Positions 54,692 through 63,969 of a stretch of 64,000 bases of DNA are shown here, piece by piece. The DNA is taken from the NCBI GenBank assembly GCA_947625425.1, contig CANQOH010000001.1, forward strand, positions 1 to 64,000, read 5' to 3'. The stretch comes from an uncultured Bacilli bacterium (lineage in GTDB: Bacteria; Bacillota_I; Bacilli_A; RF39; UBA660). Within the stretch, counting starts at the first letter, position 1; each line of letters opens with the position of its first letter. The notes beneath the pieces are model-generated. The model was not told the DNA's origin and did no database searches. It worked only from the letters and a program-made list of their open reading frames with translations. The position numbers and the translations under genes are program-made.

Positions 54692-55559
54692 AAGTTTAGA
54701 AGTATTTAATGAGATTTATAAACCTTATAAGATTACAAGGAAGAATAAAGTTTATATTGTTAATACAATGGATGGCGATTATGCATTAAAAGAAAATCCT
54801 CAGATAAATTATAAAGATTTATATAAATATTTAAAAAGTCGTAATTTTAATTATCTACCTAATATGTCTTTAGATAGTAGAGATGATTTATTAGTTTTAG
54901 AATATCAAGATGATATTAGTATAGATAAAGAACAAAAAGCTTTAGATTTAATTGAATTAGTAGGTTTATTACATAGTAAGACGAGTTATTTTAAAAGTGT
55001 GACTAATGATAAATATAAAGAGGTTTATGAAAAGATTAATAGTAATATTTTATATTTAAGTAATTTATATGAAGATTATTTTAATAAGTTTTTACAAGAA
55101 GAATATTTAACACCTAGTCATTATTTGTTTTTAAGAAATTATTCTTTAATATATAAAGCTAATATGTATGTTAAAGATAAGTTAGACGAATGGTTTAGAA
55201 TGATTAAAGATAAGAATAAAGAACGAGTAGCTTTAGTACATAATAATTTAAAATTAGATCATTTTCTTAAAAATGATGAAGAGTATTTAATTAGTTGGGA
55301 TAATTATACGATAGATAGTCCCGTTTTAGATTTATATCATTTTTATCAAAATGAATGGTTAAATATATCTTTTAGTGAGATTTTTTTAAAGTATAATGAT
55401 GTTTTTAGTTTATTACCAGAAGAAAAAGTATTTTTAGATATTTTAATTAGTTTACCTTTAACTATTAATTTTACAGATAATGAGTTAAATAATTGTCAAA
55501 TGGTTAGAGAGTTAATTAATTATTTAAATAGTTCAGCTAAAATAGTATTTAATGCTTAG
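54684..55559 (+). CDS. ysxE: YsxE/CotS-family kinase-like spore coat protein
   Basis: Aminoglycoside-phosphotransferase fold. DGDYALKENP near residues 30-39 holds the nucleotide Lys; VALVHNNLKLDHFL near 181-194 replaces the usual HGDLHxxNxL, so the catalytic Asp position is Asn; ISWDNYTIDSPVLDLYHF near 201-218 matches the metal-binding Asp region. 291 residues. Overlaps spoVID by eight bases; the spoVID-ysxE pair is conserved in spore formers. Confidence 0.8.
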   Translation: MTRSLEVFNEIYKPYKITRKNKVYIVNTMDGDYALKENPQINYKDLYKYLKSRNFNYLPNMSLDSRDDLLVLEYQDDISIDKEQKALDLIELVGLLHSKTSYFKSVTNDKYKEVYEKINSNILYLSNLYEDYFNKFLQEEYLTPSHYLFLRNYSLIYKANMYVKDKLDEWFRMIKDKNKERVALVHNNLKLDHFLKNDEEYLISWDNYTIDSPVLDLYHFYQNEWLNISFSEIFLKYNDVFSLLPEEKVFLDILISLPLTINFTDNELNNCQMVRELINYLNSSAKIVFNA

Positions 55560-55738
55560 AAAGGCCATAATAAACGGAATAATAAAAAGAATAAAATAAA
55601 GGTTTCAATAAGTAAGACAATGATATTAAAACGTAATGGAAGAACTAAAGTAATAATTATTTGATAAAAGATTAAGATACTTAGGCAAAAGATAAAGATT
55701 AGAGTTAAAAAGGAATTACGTGGACGTTTTGGTCGCAT
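55556..55738 (-). CDS. small two-span membrane protein, convergent to ysxE
   Basis: Sixty residues: a basic N terminus RPKRPRN, then two hydrophobic segments (about 10-30 and 37-57) and an aromatic end. Read from the ATG at 55738 behind AGGGTGAT; a GTG at 55747 would add three residues. Its stop overlaps the ysxE stop by four bases. Unknown function. Confidence 0.5.
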   Translation of the reverse strand: MRPKRPRNSFLTLIFIFCLSILIFYQIIITLVLPLRFNIIVLLIETFILFFLLFRLLWPF

Positions 55739-55810
55739 TATGATCACCCTAATATAAAATATGATAAAGAAACTTTATTTGTTTCTTTTATTTTGTAAAT
55801 CTAATATTAA

Positions 55811-55839
55811 TTGACAATTAAATAATAACTTAATATAAT
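55811..55839 (+). promoter_or_regulatory. consensus promoter, upstream of 52-residue protein
   Basis: TTGACA (55811-55816), 17 bases, TATAAT (55834-55839). A perfect consensus promoter. Confidence 0.92.
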
Positions 55840-55859
55840 ATTTGAACTATGAAATTTGT

Positions 55860-55888
55860 TTGCCTTCATTCTAATTAATTGATATAAT
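55860..55888 (+). promoter_or_regulatory. second promoter, upstream of 52-residue protein
   Basis: TTGCCT (55860-55865), 17 bases, TATAAT (55883-55888). Tandem with the consensus promoter 49 bases upstream. Confidence 0.65.
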
Positions 55889-55948
55889 TGATTTATAATA
55901 GATGGCAGTTAAATTTCTTGAAGCAAAAATAAGGATGGAGGATTTCTT

Positions 55949-56107
55949 ATGCAAAATATAGTAAAGAGCTTTAAAAGCAAGGAACAAAAGAAGAGAGTTT
56001 CTACTTTACTATCAAAATCTAAAGAGATGAACTTGATAAAAGATCATATTCAAGCTTTTGAAGATGTTCCTGTCAAGTTTGAAGAGCATAAGGGAACAGT
56101 TAAATAA
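55949..56107 (+). CDS. 52-residue basic protein, strongly expressed by signals
   Basis: Reads MQNIVKSFKSKEQKKR to EEHKGTVK, with no hydrophobic segment and a mainly helical, Lys/Glu-rich composition. Two tandem promoters, a TGGAGG ribosome site and a terminator frame it, so it is almost certainly a real, highly expressed gene. No family recognised. The 100-base leader also suggests regulation. Confidence 0.75.
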   Translation: MQNIVKSFKSKEQKKRVSTLLSKSKEMNLIKDHIQAFEDVPVKFEEHKGTVK

Positions 56108-56152
56108 GTTTTATCTTTTGTTTATAATAAATTAATATAGTCTTTTATTTTT

Positions 56153-56184
56153 AGGACAACTATAAAAATGGTTGTTCTTTTTTT
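56153..56184 (+). terminator. terminator of 52-residue protein gene
   Basis: AGGACAACTAT pairs (two G-U) with ATGGTTGTTCT, loop AAAA, then seven T. Confidence 0.85.
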
Positions 56185-56241
56185 AATCTTTATTTGTTTC
56201 TTTTTTTATGTTAAAATTATTTTAGATAGTAGGTGAGCTAA

Positions 56242-57159
56242 ATGAATAGAAAGTATTACTTGGTATTGATATTAGTATTAAGTGTTTCAGTATTACTTTT
56301 AGGTCTTTCTTATTCTAAAGATTCGAGTAATAATATATATACTTCAGAATTTGAAAGTTATGATCATAGTTTAAAAATATCTACTTCAGATAATATAAAA
56401 GAAGTTAAAGTAGAAGACTTTATTAGTCGTGATATAGGAGTTATTAATAATGGTGTAGTTAAAGCAACATTTGTAGTTGAAGTCTTAACTAATTCGTTAG
56501 ATGGTTTAACTTATAGTATTAATAATGGAGAAGTACAAAAGTTAGATGATAATATTATTTATACCCAAGAGTTAGATGCTTTAGGAGCAGATAATGATAA
56601 TGACTTTACGAGTTTTAATATCAAGATTTATAACAATACTTCAGAAGCTAAAGTAGTTACTTTAAAAATATATCAACAAGCGAACTTATTAAAAGATAAA
56701 ATTGTTATTTCACCTAATGTTTATAAAGATGAATTAGATAATTATCATTATTATGGGGATGAAGTAAATAATTATGTTAAATATAATAATATCCTTTATC
56801 GTATTGTAGGTTTAATGAATAATCGTATTGTTTTAGTTGAAGATGAAATAAAGAATAGTACTTATAATCCTTTAGAAGATGATTATTTAAGTATTGATGA
56901 TTATTTAGCAAGTTTTAATGATAATAATGTTAATCTTAATAATGTAAGAAATTATCATTCATGGTTAACTGATAGTTATTGGTTACTAAATACTTATGGT
57001 GATAATGAAGCTTATTATTTAGATAATGGTTTAATCGTAAGAAAAAATAAAAATAATAATTTAGGGGCAAGAAAAATAATTAAATTATATATTGATGCGG
57101 AGATTATCTTGGGGGATGGTAGTAAGAATAATCCTTATGAGGTAGTGTATGGTAGTTAA
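56242..57159 (+). CDS. membrane-anchored surface protein with NYVxYNNxLYRIVG-type domain
   Basis: One membrane segment (residues 5-25), a beta-rich middle (residues 30-155) like a pilin or Ig-type domain, and a C-terminal domain with YYGDEVNNYVKYNNILYRIVG near 172-192 and NPYEVVYGS at the end. The same domain, with GDATTNYIVVNDMLFRIVRI and KYDPYVVEED, closes the protein at 60389. Unknown function. Overlaps the next gene by 11 bases. Confidence 0.7.
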   Translation: MNRKYYLVLILVLSVSVLLLGLSYSKDSSNNIYTSEFESYDHSLKISTSDNIKEVKVEDFISRDIGVINNGVVKATFVVEVLTNSLDGLTYSINNGEVQKLDDNIIYTQELDALGADNDNDFTSFNIKIYNNTSEAKVVTLKIYQQANLLKDKIVISPNVYKDELDNYHYYGDEVNNYVKYNNILYRIVGLMNNRIVLVEDEIKNSTYNPLEDDYLSIDDYLASFNDNNVNLNNVRNYHSWLTDSYWLLNTYGDNEAYYLDNGLIVRKNKNNNLGARKIIKLYIDAEIILGDGSKNNPYEVVYGS

Positions 57160-57640
57160 TAATGTATTAAAAAGACAAATCTTTTTTGAAATCTTAGCGT
57201 TACTTTTTTTAGTCTTTTCAATTTGCTATGCCTTTGCAGCAATTAATAAAGGACAAGCTAATAAAGTAGCAGATTATAAAGGTTTTGTTTCTGTATTAGA
57301 TGATACTAAAGTAAAAGGAATTCAATATTTAAGTAATGGTGAAGGTTTAAATCAAGAAGGTATTACTTATACAGTTACTAATAATAATAAACAAAATGAA
57401 ACATATAAAGTAGTTATAGAACCTAGTCTTAGAGATGATAAGATTTTATCTAAAGTAAGAATTGGCATTGATGATTTATATGTATATGAATTAAGTGATT
57501 TAGAAAAAATAGGTAACGGATATGTTATTATTACTAATAATTTAGAAGCTGGTTATACTAAAGTGCATAATATTAAAATATGGTTTAGTGATGAAGTACC
57601 AGAAAATAATTTAACTTTTGATTATACTTTAGTTAGATAA
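57149..57640 (+). CDS. membrane-anchored protein, partner of preceding gene
   Basis: One membrane segment (about residues 11-30) and a beta-rich external domain of about 130 residues (GITYTVTNNNKQNETYKVVI; LEAGYTKVHNIKIWFSD). No family recognised; the pattern resembles the middle domain of the preceding protein and of CamS/TasA-like or SipW-dependent surface proteins. GAGGTAG ribosome site within the preceding gene. Converges with ylbJ, overlapping by eight bases. Confidence 0.65.
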   Translation: MVVNNVLKRQIFFEILALLFLVFSICYAFAAINKGQANKVADYKGFVSVLDDTKVKGIQYLSNGEGLNQEGITYTVTNNNKQNETYKVVIEPSLRDDKILSKVRIGIDDLYVYELSDLEKIGNGYVIITNNLEAGYTKVHNIKIWFSDEVPENNLTFDYTLVR

Positions 57641-58472
57641 AGATAGTTATTAAAAGAAAAGTTATAAAGAAAAAGATTATTAGATGAAGAAAACGATAAA
57701 ATAAGTATTTAGGATAGTTAATTAAAGTATCATTTATGATACTTTTTATTTGGCATTCAATACATAAACCACAAGTAGATATAGAGATAAGGGTAAAGAT
57801 TAATTTAATAGTTAAAGGAATATTAATAAGACTTAGATTATTTAGAGAGGTTGTTATTTCTAAAAGACTTAAAACAAATGATTTAAGATAGATGTTTTTA
57901 ATTTTGGTTAAAGGTAAAGTATTAAAGAAGATAATAGTACCTAAGATAGTTATTAAAGTATTAATATTTTTCTTAATACTTGTAATTAAGGTATTAAAAA
58001 AGGAATAGTTTTGCTTAGTAAAGGATAGTTTTGGAGGCTTTATTATTTTGATTAAGAAGATATTAGAGATTATATTACTTAACATAATTAAAAGAGCTAT
58101 TTTTGAATTAAAGATTAGTTTTAAGAAGGTATAAGTAAAGATAGGAGAGGTATATTTAGTTACAGCAAGTAATTTAGTTAAATCTTGATTATATTTATTT
58201 AAGATATAAGCATTAGATGGACTACCAGAGATAATACTTAGGAGATAGATATAATTTAGATGGAAGTATTTATTTAAGTAATAGGGAAGATTAGAATGAT
58301 AAATTAGATCAGCAATAATAAAAGTAGGGAATAAAGTAGGAAGTATTTTTTTTAACCAAATGGTTATACTATAGATAGTTTTAGTAGTTAAATATTCATT
58401 ATTAGTTAGACAATAGATAAAATAAATAAGAATTATTGTCAATAAAATGGTTTCTTTTAGGATATTTTTCAT
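57633..58472 (-). CDS. ylbJ: sporulation integral membrane protein YlbJ
   Basis: Polytopic membrane protein needed for normal spores in Bacillus. Family segments: IWLKKILPTLFPTFIIADLI near residues 38-57 and IISGSPSNAYILNKY near 80-94 (the SGxPSGAY motif). About eight hydrophobic stretches; 279 residues against about 400 in Bacillus. It is divergent from ylbL, whereas in Bacillus ylbJ and ylbL lie in the same cluster. Confidence 0.8.
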   Translation of the reverse strand: MKNILKETILLTIILIYFIYCLTNNEYLTTKTIYSITIWLKKILPTLFPTFIIADLIYHSNLPYYLNKYFHLNYIYLLSIISGSPSNAYILNKYNQDLTKLLAVTKYTSPIFTYTFLKLIFNSKIALLIMLSNIISNIFLIKIIKPPKLSFTKQNYSFFNTLITSIKKNINTLITILGTIIFFNTLPLTKIKNIYLKSFVLSLLEITTSLNNLSLINIPLTIKLIFTLISISTCGLCIECQIKSIINDTLINYPKYLFYRFLHLIIFFFITFLLITIFI

Positions 58473-58512
58473 ATTTTACCTTCATAAATGATATAATATT
58501 TAAGGTGATATA

Positions 58513-59520
58513 ATGTTTACTAATCTATATGAAAAAATAAAAAATTTTATGAAAGATAATTTATTTTATATAGTTATAATATTTTTACTTTTAATAACAT
58601 TTATTGATTTACCATATGATGTTGAAATGCCAGGAGGTATTATTGATTTAGAAAATAGAGTTTTAGTAAATGGTGAAGAAGTAAAAATAGATGGTTCTTT
58701 TAATATGGCTTATGTTTCGGTCATTAGAGGGAAGATTCCTTATGTTGTTATGGGACTTTTATTACCGGATTGGGAAGTAGTTAAACAAAGTGATTCAATG
58801 TATGAAAATGAGACAGTTAAAGATGCAGAGAAACGTGATAAGTTAGAATTAGAACAAAGTAAAGATTATGCAACAGTAGCAGCAATGGAAGCGGCAGGTA
58901 TTGCTTATGAAATTGGAGATAAAACCAATTATATTGCTTATATTGATCCAAAAGCTGATACTGATTTAAAGATTGGGGATAATATTATTGCTGTTAATGA
59001 TCAAGAATTGTTTGATATTAATGAATTAAGTGATTTAGTTCAAAAAGCCAAAGAAGGCGAAACTTTAAATGTTAAAGTCATAAGAAATGATAAAGAAGTT
59101 AATGCTAAAGCTAAAGTATTTGTTGAAGATGGTAAGAAGTATATGGGAATATCAGCTCTTACAACATTTGATATAGATAGTGATTTACGAGTAGAGATTA
59201 CTTCTAAAGATAAAGAATCTGGTCCTAGTGGAGGACTAATGATGGCTTTAATGACTTATAATGCTATTACTAAACAAGATTTAACACATGGTAAGAAGAT
59301 TGTGGGAACAGGTACTATTGCTTTAGATGGCACTGTTGGAGAAATTGGTGGCGTTAAATATAAGTTAATGGGAGCTGTTAAAAATAAAGCTGATGTCTTT
59401 TTAGTACCAGAAGGTAACTATGAAGAAGCAATGAAAGTTAAGAAAGATAAAAAATATAAAATAGAGATTGTTAAAGTAAGTAAATTACAAGATGCAATTG
59501 ATTACTTGGAGGGATTATAA
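58513..59520 (+). CDS. ylbL: YlbL-type PDZ and Lon-domain secreted serine protease
   Basis: Membrane segment (about residues 16-33), PDZ region (LKIGDNIIAVNDQELFDINE near 151-170) and Lon-type proteolytic domain with the catalytic Ser in KESGPSGGLMMALMTYNAIT near 234-253 and Lys in GGVKYKLMGAVKNKA near 277-291. 335 residues. The active site faces outside. AAGGTGATAT precedes the start. Ends one base into the next gene. Confidence 0.9.
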   Translation: MFTNLYEKIKNFMKDNLFYIVIIFLLLITFIDLPYDVEMPGGIIDLENRVLVNGEEVKIDGSFNMAYVSVIRGKIPYVVMGLLLPDWEVVKQSDSMYENETVKDAEKRDKLELEQSKDYATVAAMEAAGIAYEIGDKTNYIAYIDPKADTDLKIGDNIIAVNDQELFDINELSDLVQKAKEGETLNVKVIRNDKEVNAKAKVFVEDGKKYMGISALTTFDIDSDLRVEITSKDKESGPSGGLMMALMTYNAITKQDLTHGKKIVGTGTIALDGTVGEIGGVKYKLMGAVKNKADVFLVPEGNYEEAMKVKKDKKYKIEIVKVSKLQDAIDYLEGL

Positions 59521-60131
59521 TGAATTACTACGATAATGATATTATTAAATATATTGATTCATCAATTGTTTTGAATCCGTTTTTTGATGAATGGTATCAA
59601 ATAGTTGAAGATATTTTAAGAAATCCAGAATTTCAAAAGAGAAAGTTATTTATGCATCATTATAACTTATCGGTTTGGGATCATTCGATTTTAGTTTCTT
59701 TTAAAGCTTTTATGGCTAGTCGTTACTTTGGTGCTTCACCTAGAATATGTGCGATAGCCGGTTTATTACATGACTTTTACAGTCAAGCATGGATTAGTAC
59801 TCCAGAGTTAGAAAAGTTAGAAAATGGTCGTTATGTTAAAGCTTTAAAAGAACCTAAACCTTGGTATAAAATGCATGGATTTACCCATGCTAAAGATGCT
59901 TCTATTAACTATGTTAAATACTTTCCAGAATTAGAAGATAAAAAGATTACCAATTGTATTTTAAGACATATGTTTCCTTTAAATATAATTCCACCAAGAT
60001 ATAAAGAAGGTTTTATTATAACAGCAGTTGATAAATTAAATAGTGTTCATGAATTACCTAGTATTACTTATGTATCTAAGAAAGTTATTCATAAAACATA
60101 TAAAATACTATCAGATATTAATCGTATTTAA
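59520..60131 (+). CDS. HD-domain phosphohydrolase
   Basis: HD motif pattern: the first His in VWDHSILVSF near residues 52-61, GLLHDFYSQAW (His-Asp pair) near 83-93, and LRHMFPLNIIPP near 156-167. 203 residues, one domain. Substrate unknown; nucleotide or phospho-ester cleavage is expected. Translationally coupled to ylbL. Confidence 0.82.
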   Translation: MNYYDNDIIKYIDSSIVLNPFFDEWYQIVEDILRNPEFQKRKLFMHHYNLSVWDHSILVSFKAFMASRYFGASPRICAIAGLLHDFYSQAWISTPELEKLENGRYVKALKEPKPWYKMHGFTHAKDASINYVKYFPELEDKKITNCILRHMFPLNIIPPRYKEGFIITAVDKLNSVHELPSITYVSKKVIHKTYKILSDINRI

Positions 60132-60142
60132 TTGACGTCAAT
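60131..60142. promoter_or_regulatory. 12-base perfect palindrome, possible operator
   Basis: ATTGACGTCAAT starts within the stop codon of the HD gene and lies 25 bases upstream of the -35 box at 60167. Confidence 0.3.
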
Positions 60143-60166
60143 CATTGTTAAATTTTGGTAAATAGG

Positions 60167-60195
60167 TTGCGCTTAATTAGATGATTTTGTACAAT
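60167..60195 (+). promoter_or_regulatory. promoter of 26-residue membrane peptide
   Basis: TTGCGC (60167-60172), 17 bases, TACAAT (60190-60195). Confidence 0.7.
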
Positions 60196-60219
60196 AAATA
60201 TAGTTTGGAGGAATAGTAT

Positions 60220-60300
60220 ATGAAACAAGATGCTTTATCAAGATATTTAGTTATACTATTTTTAACAATAATCGCAATTTTAATTACGATTAGTGCTTAG
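60220..60300 (+). CDS. 26-residue membrane peptide
   Basis: MKQDALSRY followed by a hydrophobic helix LVILFLTIIAILITISA. Promoter, TTGGAGG ribosome site with normal spacing, and a dedicated terminator overlapping its stop frame it closely, so translation is likely. Could be a type I toxin-like, membrane-regulatory or sporulation peptide; no family recognised. Confidence 0.7.
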   Translation: MKQDALSRYLVILFLTIIAILITISA

Positions 60301-60323
60301 ATTGATTTTATCAATCTTTTTTT
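60299..60323 (+). terminator. terminator of small membrane peptide gene
   Basis: AGATTGAT, loop TTT, ATCAATCT and seven T. Confidence 0.9.
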
Positions 60324-60388
60324 ATGGTATTAATTGATTTTTATTTATAAATAATTTATAATTAAATAAGATATGGGAGTGTTATTGT

Positions 60389-61390
60389 ATGAGAAAATTT
60401 GATCCTGATAAAGAACTTGCACGTGTACAAAATAAAAATCAATCAGTATTTAATGGTAGTAAAATCAATAATATGTATGTACCAATATTAGTTATTGCTT
60501 GTTCATTACTATGTTTTGTTGGTGTTACTTTTTCAGCTAACTTAGTTGAAGATAATAGAGGTGAATATAATGTTAAAATATCAGTTGTTGGAACTGATGG
60601 TTATATTTACGATAAAATGGTTAAAGAAGGAGCATTTAGCGATACAATAGATACAGATGGAAGTATGGGTGAAATGAATTGTACAACTGGAGCTAATTTA
60701 AATTTTGATCCAATTACTTCAAAGATTTCAATTCCTTATCTTAATCAAGATACGGTATGTATTATTACTTTAACGGAAGGTACTAATAATATCGATATTG
60801 ATGGTTTAGTAGAAGCTCTAGATGATGATGGACTATCTTATTATTATAAAGGTGATGCAACTACTAATTACATTGTGGTAAATGATATGTTATTTAGAAT
60901 AGTTAGAATTAATGGTGATGGTAGTTTAAGATTAATCCTTGATGATGTTATTCTTTCATCTTCATATGGTTCATTTAATGAATATGATGGAAGTAATTTA
61001 CAAAAAGTATTAAATGATTGGTATAAAGAAAACTTTAATAATCAAAGTTATTTAATTAAATGGGGATTCTCTTATTTAAATGATGTTGATTATAATAAAG
61101 AAGATTTTAGAAATCCTGAAGGATATTGGTTATTAGATGTTGGAACTTTAGGAGTTAGTGAAGCTTATTTAATTAATCAAGATGTAAGTAGTAGTTATTT
61201 AAATACACCTAATGGTTTCTTACTTATGAATCCTAATGGAATAGATAATGTATGGGCATTTAAGAATAATGAAGTAGTTAGTGTTTCTAAGGATGCTGTA
61301 TTAAGTGTTCGTCCAGTTATAAATATTAGAACAGATAATATTACTGGTAGTGGAACTAAATATGATCCATATGTCGTAGAAGAAGATTAA
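60389..61390 (+). CDS. membrane-anchored surface protein with NYIVxNDxLFRIV-type domain
   Basis: A basic cytoplasmic N terminus of about 30 residues, one membrane segment (about 30-50), and an external part of about 280 residues. The region from about 150 on contains GDATTNYIVVNDMLFRIVRI, GYWLLDVGTLGVSEAYLI, VRPVINI and GSGTKYDPYVVEED, a domain shared with the gene at 56242. Two Cys (EMNCTT, DTVCII) may pair. GGAG ribosome site. Function unknown. Confidence 0.72.
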   Translation: MRKFDPDKELARVQNKNQSVFNGSKINNMYVPILVIACSLLCFVGVTFSANLVEDNRGEYNVKISVVGTDGYIYDKMVKEGAFSDTIDTDGSMGEMNCTTGANLNFDPITSKISIPYLNQDTVCIITLTEGTNNIDIDGLVEALDDDGLSYYYKGDATTNYIVVNDMLFRIVRINGDGSLRLILDDVILSSSYGSFNEYDGSNLQKVLNDWYKENFNNQSYLIKWGFSYLNDVDYNKEDFRNPEGYWLLDVGTLGVSEAYLINQDVSSSYLNTPNGFLLMNPNGIDNVWAFKNNEVVSVSKDAVLSVRPVINIRTDNITGSGTKYDPYVVEED

Positions 61391-61405
61391 AAATCTTCTT
61401 TTTTT
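61381..61405 (+). terminator. terminator of surface protein gene
   Basis: AGAAGATT, loop AAA, AATCTTCT and six T, overlapping the stop codon. Confidence 0.9.
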
Positions 61406-61431
61406 ATGTTATAATAAACTTTGTGATGATT

Positions 61432-63969
61432 ATGAAAAGAAATGAAGTAGACAGAAGTAAATTAAGCCCTGGGATGAAACAATACATGGAGATAAAAGAT
61501 AATTATCCAGATGAGTTATTATTTTATCGTTTAGGGGATTTTTATGAATTGTTTTTTGAAGATGGTATTTTATGTAGTAGAGAGTTAGAACTTACTTTAA
61601 CAGGTAAAAATGCCGGACTTGATGAACGTGTACCGATGTGTGGAGTTCCTTTTCATAGTGTTAAACCTTATATTGAAAAATTAGTTAGTAAAGGCTATAA
61701 AGTAGCTATTTGTGAGCAATTAGAAGATCCAGCAACAGCTAAAGGAATGGTTAAAAGAGGAGTTGTTCAAGTAATAAGTAAAGGTACTGTTGTCGATTAT
61801 GAAATGCTTAAAGAATATGATAATAATTATATTGGTAGTATTTTAAAGATTAATGGAACTTATACAATTACTTATAGTGATATTTCAACTGGTTCATTAT
61901 ATATCTTAGATGTACATGAAGATAAAAATAAATTAATTGATACGATATTAAATTTAAATTTAAGAGAAGTAGTATTTTATGATAATGATGAATTTGAACT
62001 TATTGATTTATTACGTAATACATATGGTATAGATGTTAATATATGTAGTAATTATTTAGAAGATAAATATGAATATTTATATAAAGATATTAAAGAAATG
62101 AGATATATCTTAGGAATTAAACATTTACTTTATTTTTTAGTAGTTAAAGAATTAAAAGAATTAGATCATTTAGAAAAAGTAGAAATAGTTAATCCATTGG
62201 AATATCTAGAGATGGATGTTCATACCGTAAGAAATTTAGAGTTATTTGAAACATTAAGATTAAAAGAAAGAACTTATAGTTTAATATGGTTACTAGATAA
62301 GACAAAGACTGCAATGGGTAGTAGAATGCTTAAAAGTTGGGTAGGAAGTCCATTAAAAGATAAAGATAAAATAAATCATCGTTATGATATGATTAGTAAA
62401 TTAAGAGAAGAATTTATTTTAAAAGATGAACTTTTAAATGATTTAGATGAAGTTTATGATTTAGAAAGATTATGTGGTAAGACAGTATGTGGTAATTTAA
62501 ATGCCCGTGATGTTTTACAAATTAAAAGAAGTTTAAAAGTATTACCTAGTATTTTAGAAAAAGTAAATAGTTTAGGCTTTGATTATCACTTTAGTGATGA
62601 ACATGAATTATATGATTTATTAGATAAAAGTATTTATGAAGATCCACCATTAGGTTTAAAAGAAGGTTATTTAATTAAAGATGGTTATAATCAAGAATTA
62701 GATGAACTTAAAGAGATTCGTAGTGGTGGTAAAGACTTTATTGCTTCTTTAGAAGAACAAGAAAGAGAAAGAACCGGAATTAAGAATTTAAAAGTAGGTT
62801 ATACAAAAGTATTTGGTTATTATATTGAAATTAGTAAAGGTCAAGTTAATCAAGTTAAAGATGAATTTGGTTATGAAAGAAGACAAACTTTAACTAATTG
62901 TGAAAGATTTATAAGTCCATTATTAAAAGAAAAAGAGGCTTTAATATTAAATGCCGAAGAGAAGATTATTGAATTAGAATATAATTTATTTATGAATATT
63001 AAAGAGAAGATTAAAAAAGAAATCTTTACTTTAAAAGATATTGCTAAGAGTATTGCGGAGATTGATGCTATATGTAGTTTAGCAACTGCTGCTGATTTAT
63101 ATAATTTAGTTCGTCCAGAGATAGTTGATGAACGAGTTATTGAGATTGAAGAAGGACGTCATCCAGTTGTTGAAAGAGTTAGTAAGAGTGAATATGTAGC
63201 TAATGATTGTAAGATGGATAAGAATACTAATACTTTATTAATTACAGGACCTAATATGAGTGGTAAATCAACTTTTATGCGTCAGTTAGCAATAATAATT
63301 ATTATGGCCCAGATGGGTTCTTTTGTGCCAGCTAAGAAAGCTAAATTACCAATGTTTGATAAGATATTTACGCGTATTGGGGCTTCTGATGATTTAGTAT
63401 CAGGAGAATCAACATTTATGGTAGAAATGATGGAAGCCCGTAATGCAATTGCTAATGCAACTAAGGATTCATTAATCTTATTTGATGAATTAGGTCGTGG
63501 AACAGCAACTTATGATGGAATGAGTTTAGCCCAAGCTATCTTAGAATATGTCAATAATGAAATAGGTTGTAAGACTTTATTTAGTACCCATTATCATGAA
63601 CTGACAGCTTTAGAAGAAATTAAAGGAATTAAAAATGTTCATGTTGAAGCTTATTTAAAAGATGGTAATGTAACATTCTTACACAAAGTAAGTCCAGGAG
63701 CAATTGATAAAAGTTATGGTATTCATGTCGCTAAATTAGCCGGAATGCCAACTAAAGTATTAGAACGTGCGGAAAGTATTTTAGATTATTATGAAAAACA
63801 AGATGAAGGAGTAACTAAACGCAATACCGAACAAGTAGCTTTTGATTTTGATGAACCAGAAGTAAATACTGAAGTGATGGATAAATTAGATGAAATTGAT
63901 CCATTAAAAGTAACTCCAATGGAAGCAATTAATTTATTATATGAATTAAAGGAGTTATCTAAAAAATAA
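61432..63969 (+). CDS. mutS: DNA mismatch repair protein MutS
   Basis: Mismatch sensor ATPase. Mismatch-binding GDFYELFFEDG near residues 35-45, lever and clamp domains in the middle (KVGYTKVFGYYIEISKGQVN), Walker A GPNMSGKSTFM near 607-617, Walker B LILFDELGRGTATYDG, and the dimerisation helix-turn-helix at the end. 845 residues, normal for MutS1. In-frame GTG 61423 and ATG 61426 precede; the ATG at 61432 has the usual GTGATGATT spacing of this genome. Confidence 0.97.
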   Translation: MKRNEVDRSKLSPGMKQYMEIKDNYPDELLFYRLGDFYELFFEDGILCSRELELTLTGKNAGLDERVPMCGVPFHSVKPYIEKLVSKGYKVAICEQLEDPATAKGMVKRGVVQVISKGTVVDYEMLKEYDNNYIGSILKINGTYTITYSDISTGSLYILDVHEDKNKLIDTILNLNLREVVFYDNDEFELIDLLRNTYGIDVNICSNYLEDKYEYLYKDIKEMRYILGIKHLLYFLVVKELKELDHLEKVEIVNPLEYLEMDVHTVRNLELFETLRLKERTYSLIWLLDKTKTAMGSRMLKSWVGSPLKDKDKINHRYDMISKLREEFILKDELLNDLDEVYDLERLCGKTVCGNLNARDVLQIKRSLKVLPSILEKVNSLGFDYHFSDEHELYDLLDKSIYEDPPLGLKEGYLIKDGYNQELDELKEIRSGGKDFIASLEEQERERTGIKNLKVGYTKVFGYYIEISKGQVNQVKDEFGYERRQTLTNCERFISPLLKEKEALILNAEEKIIELEYNLFMNIKEKIKKEIFTLKDIAKSIAEIDAICSLATAADLYNLVRPEIVDERVIEIEEGRHPVVERVSKSEYVANDCKMDKNTNTLLITGPNMSGKSTFMRQLAIIIIMAQMGSFVPAKKAKLPMFDKIFTRIGASDDLVSGESTFMVEMMEARNAIANATKDSLILFDELGRGTATYDGMSLAQAILEYVNNEIGCKTLFSTHYHELTALEEIKGIKNVHVEAYLKDGNVTFLHKVSPGAIDKSYGIHVAKLAGMPTKVLERAESILDYYEKQDEGVTKRNTEQVAFDFDEPEVNTEVMDKLDEIDPLKVTPMEAINLLYELKELSKK

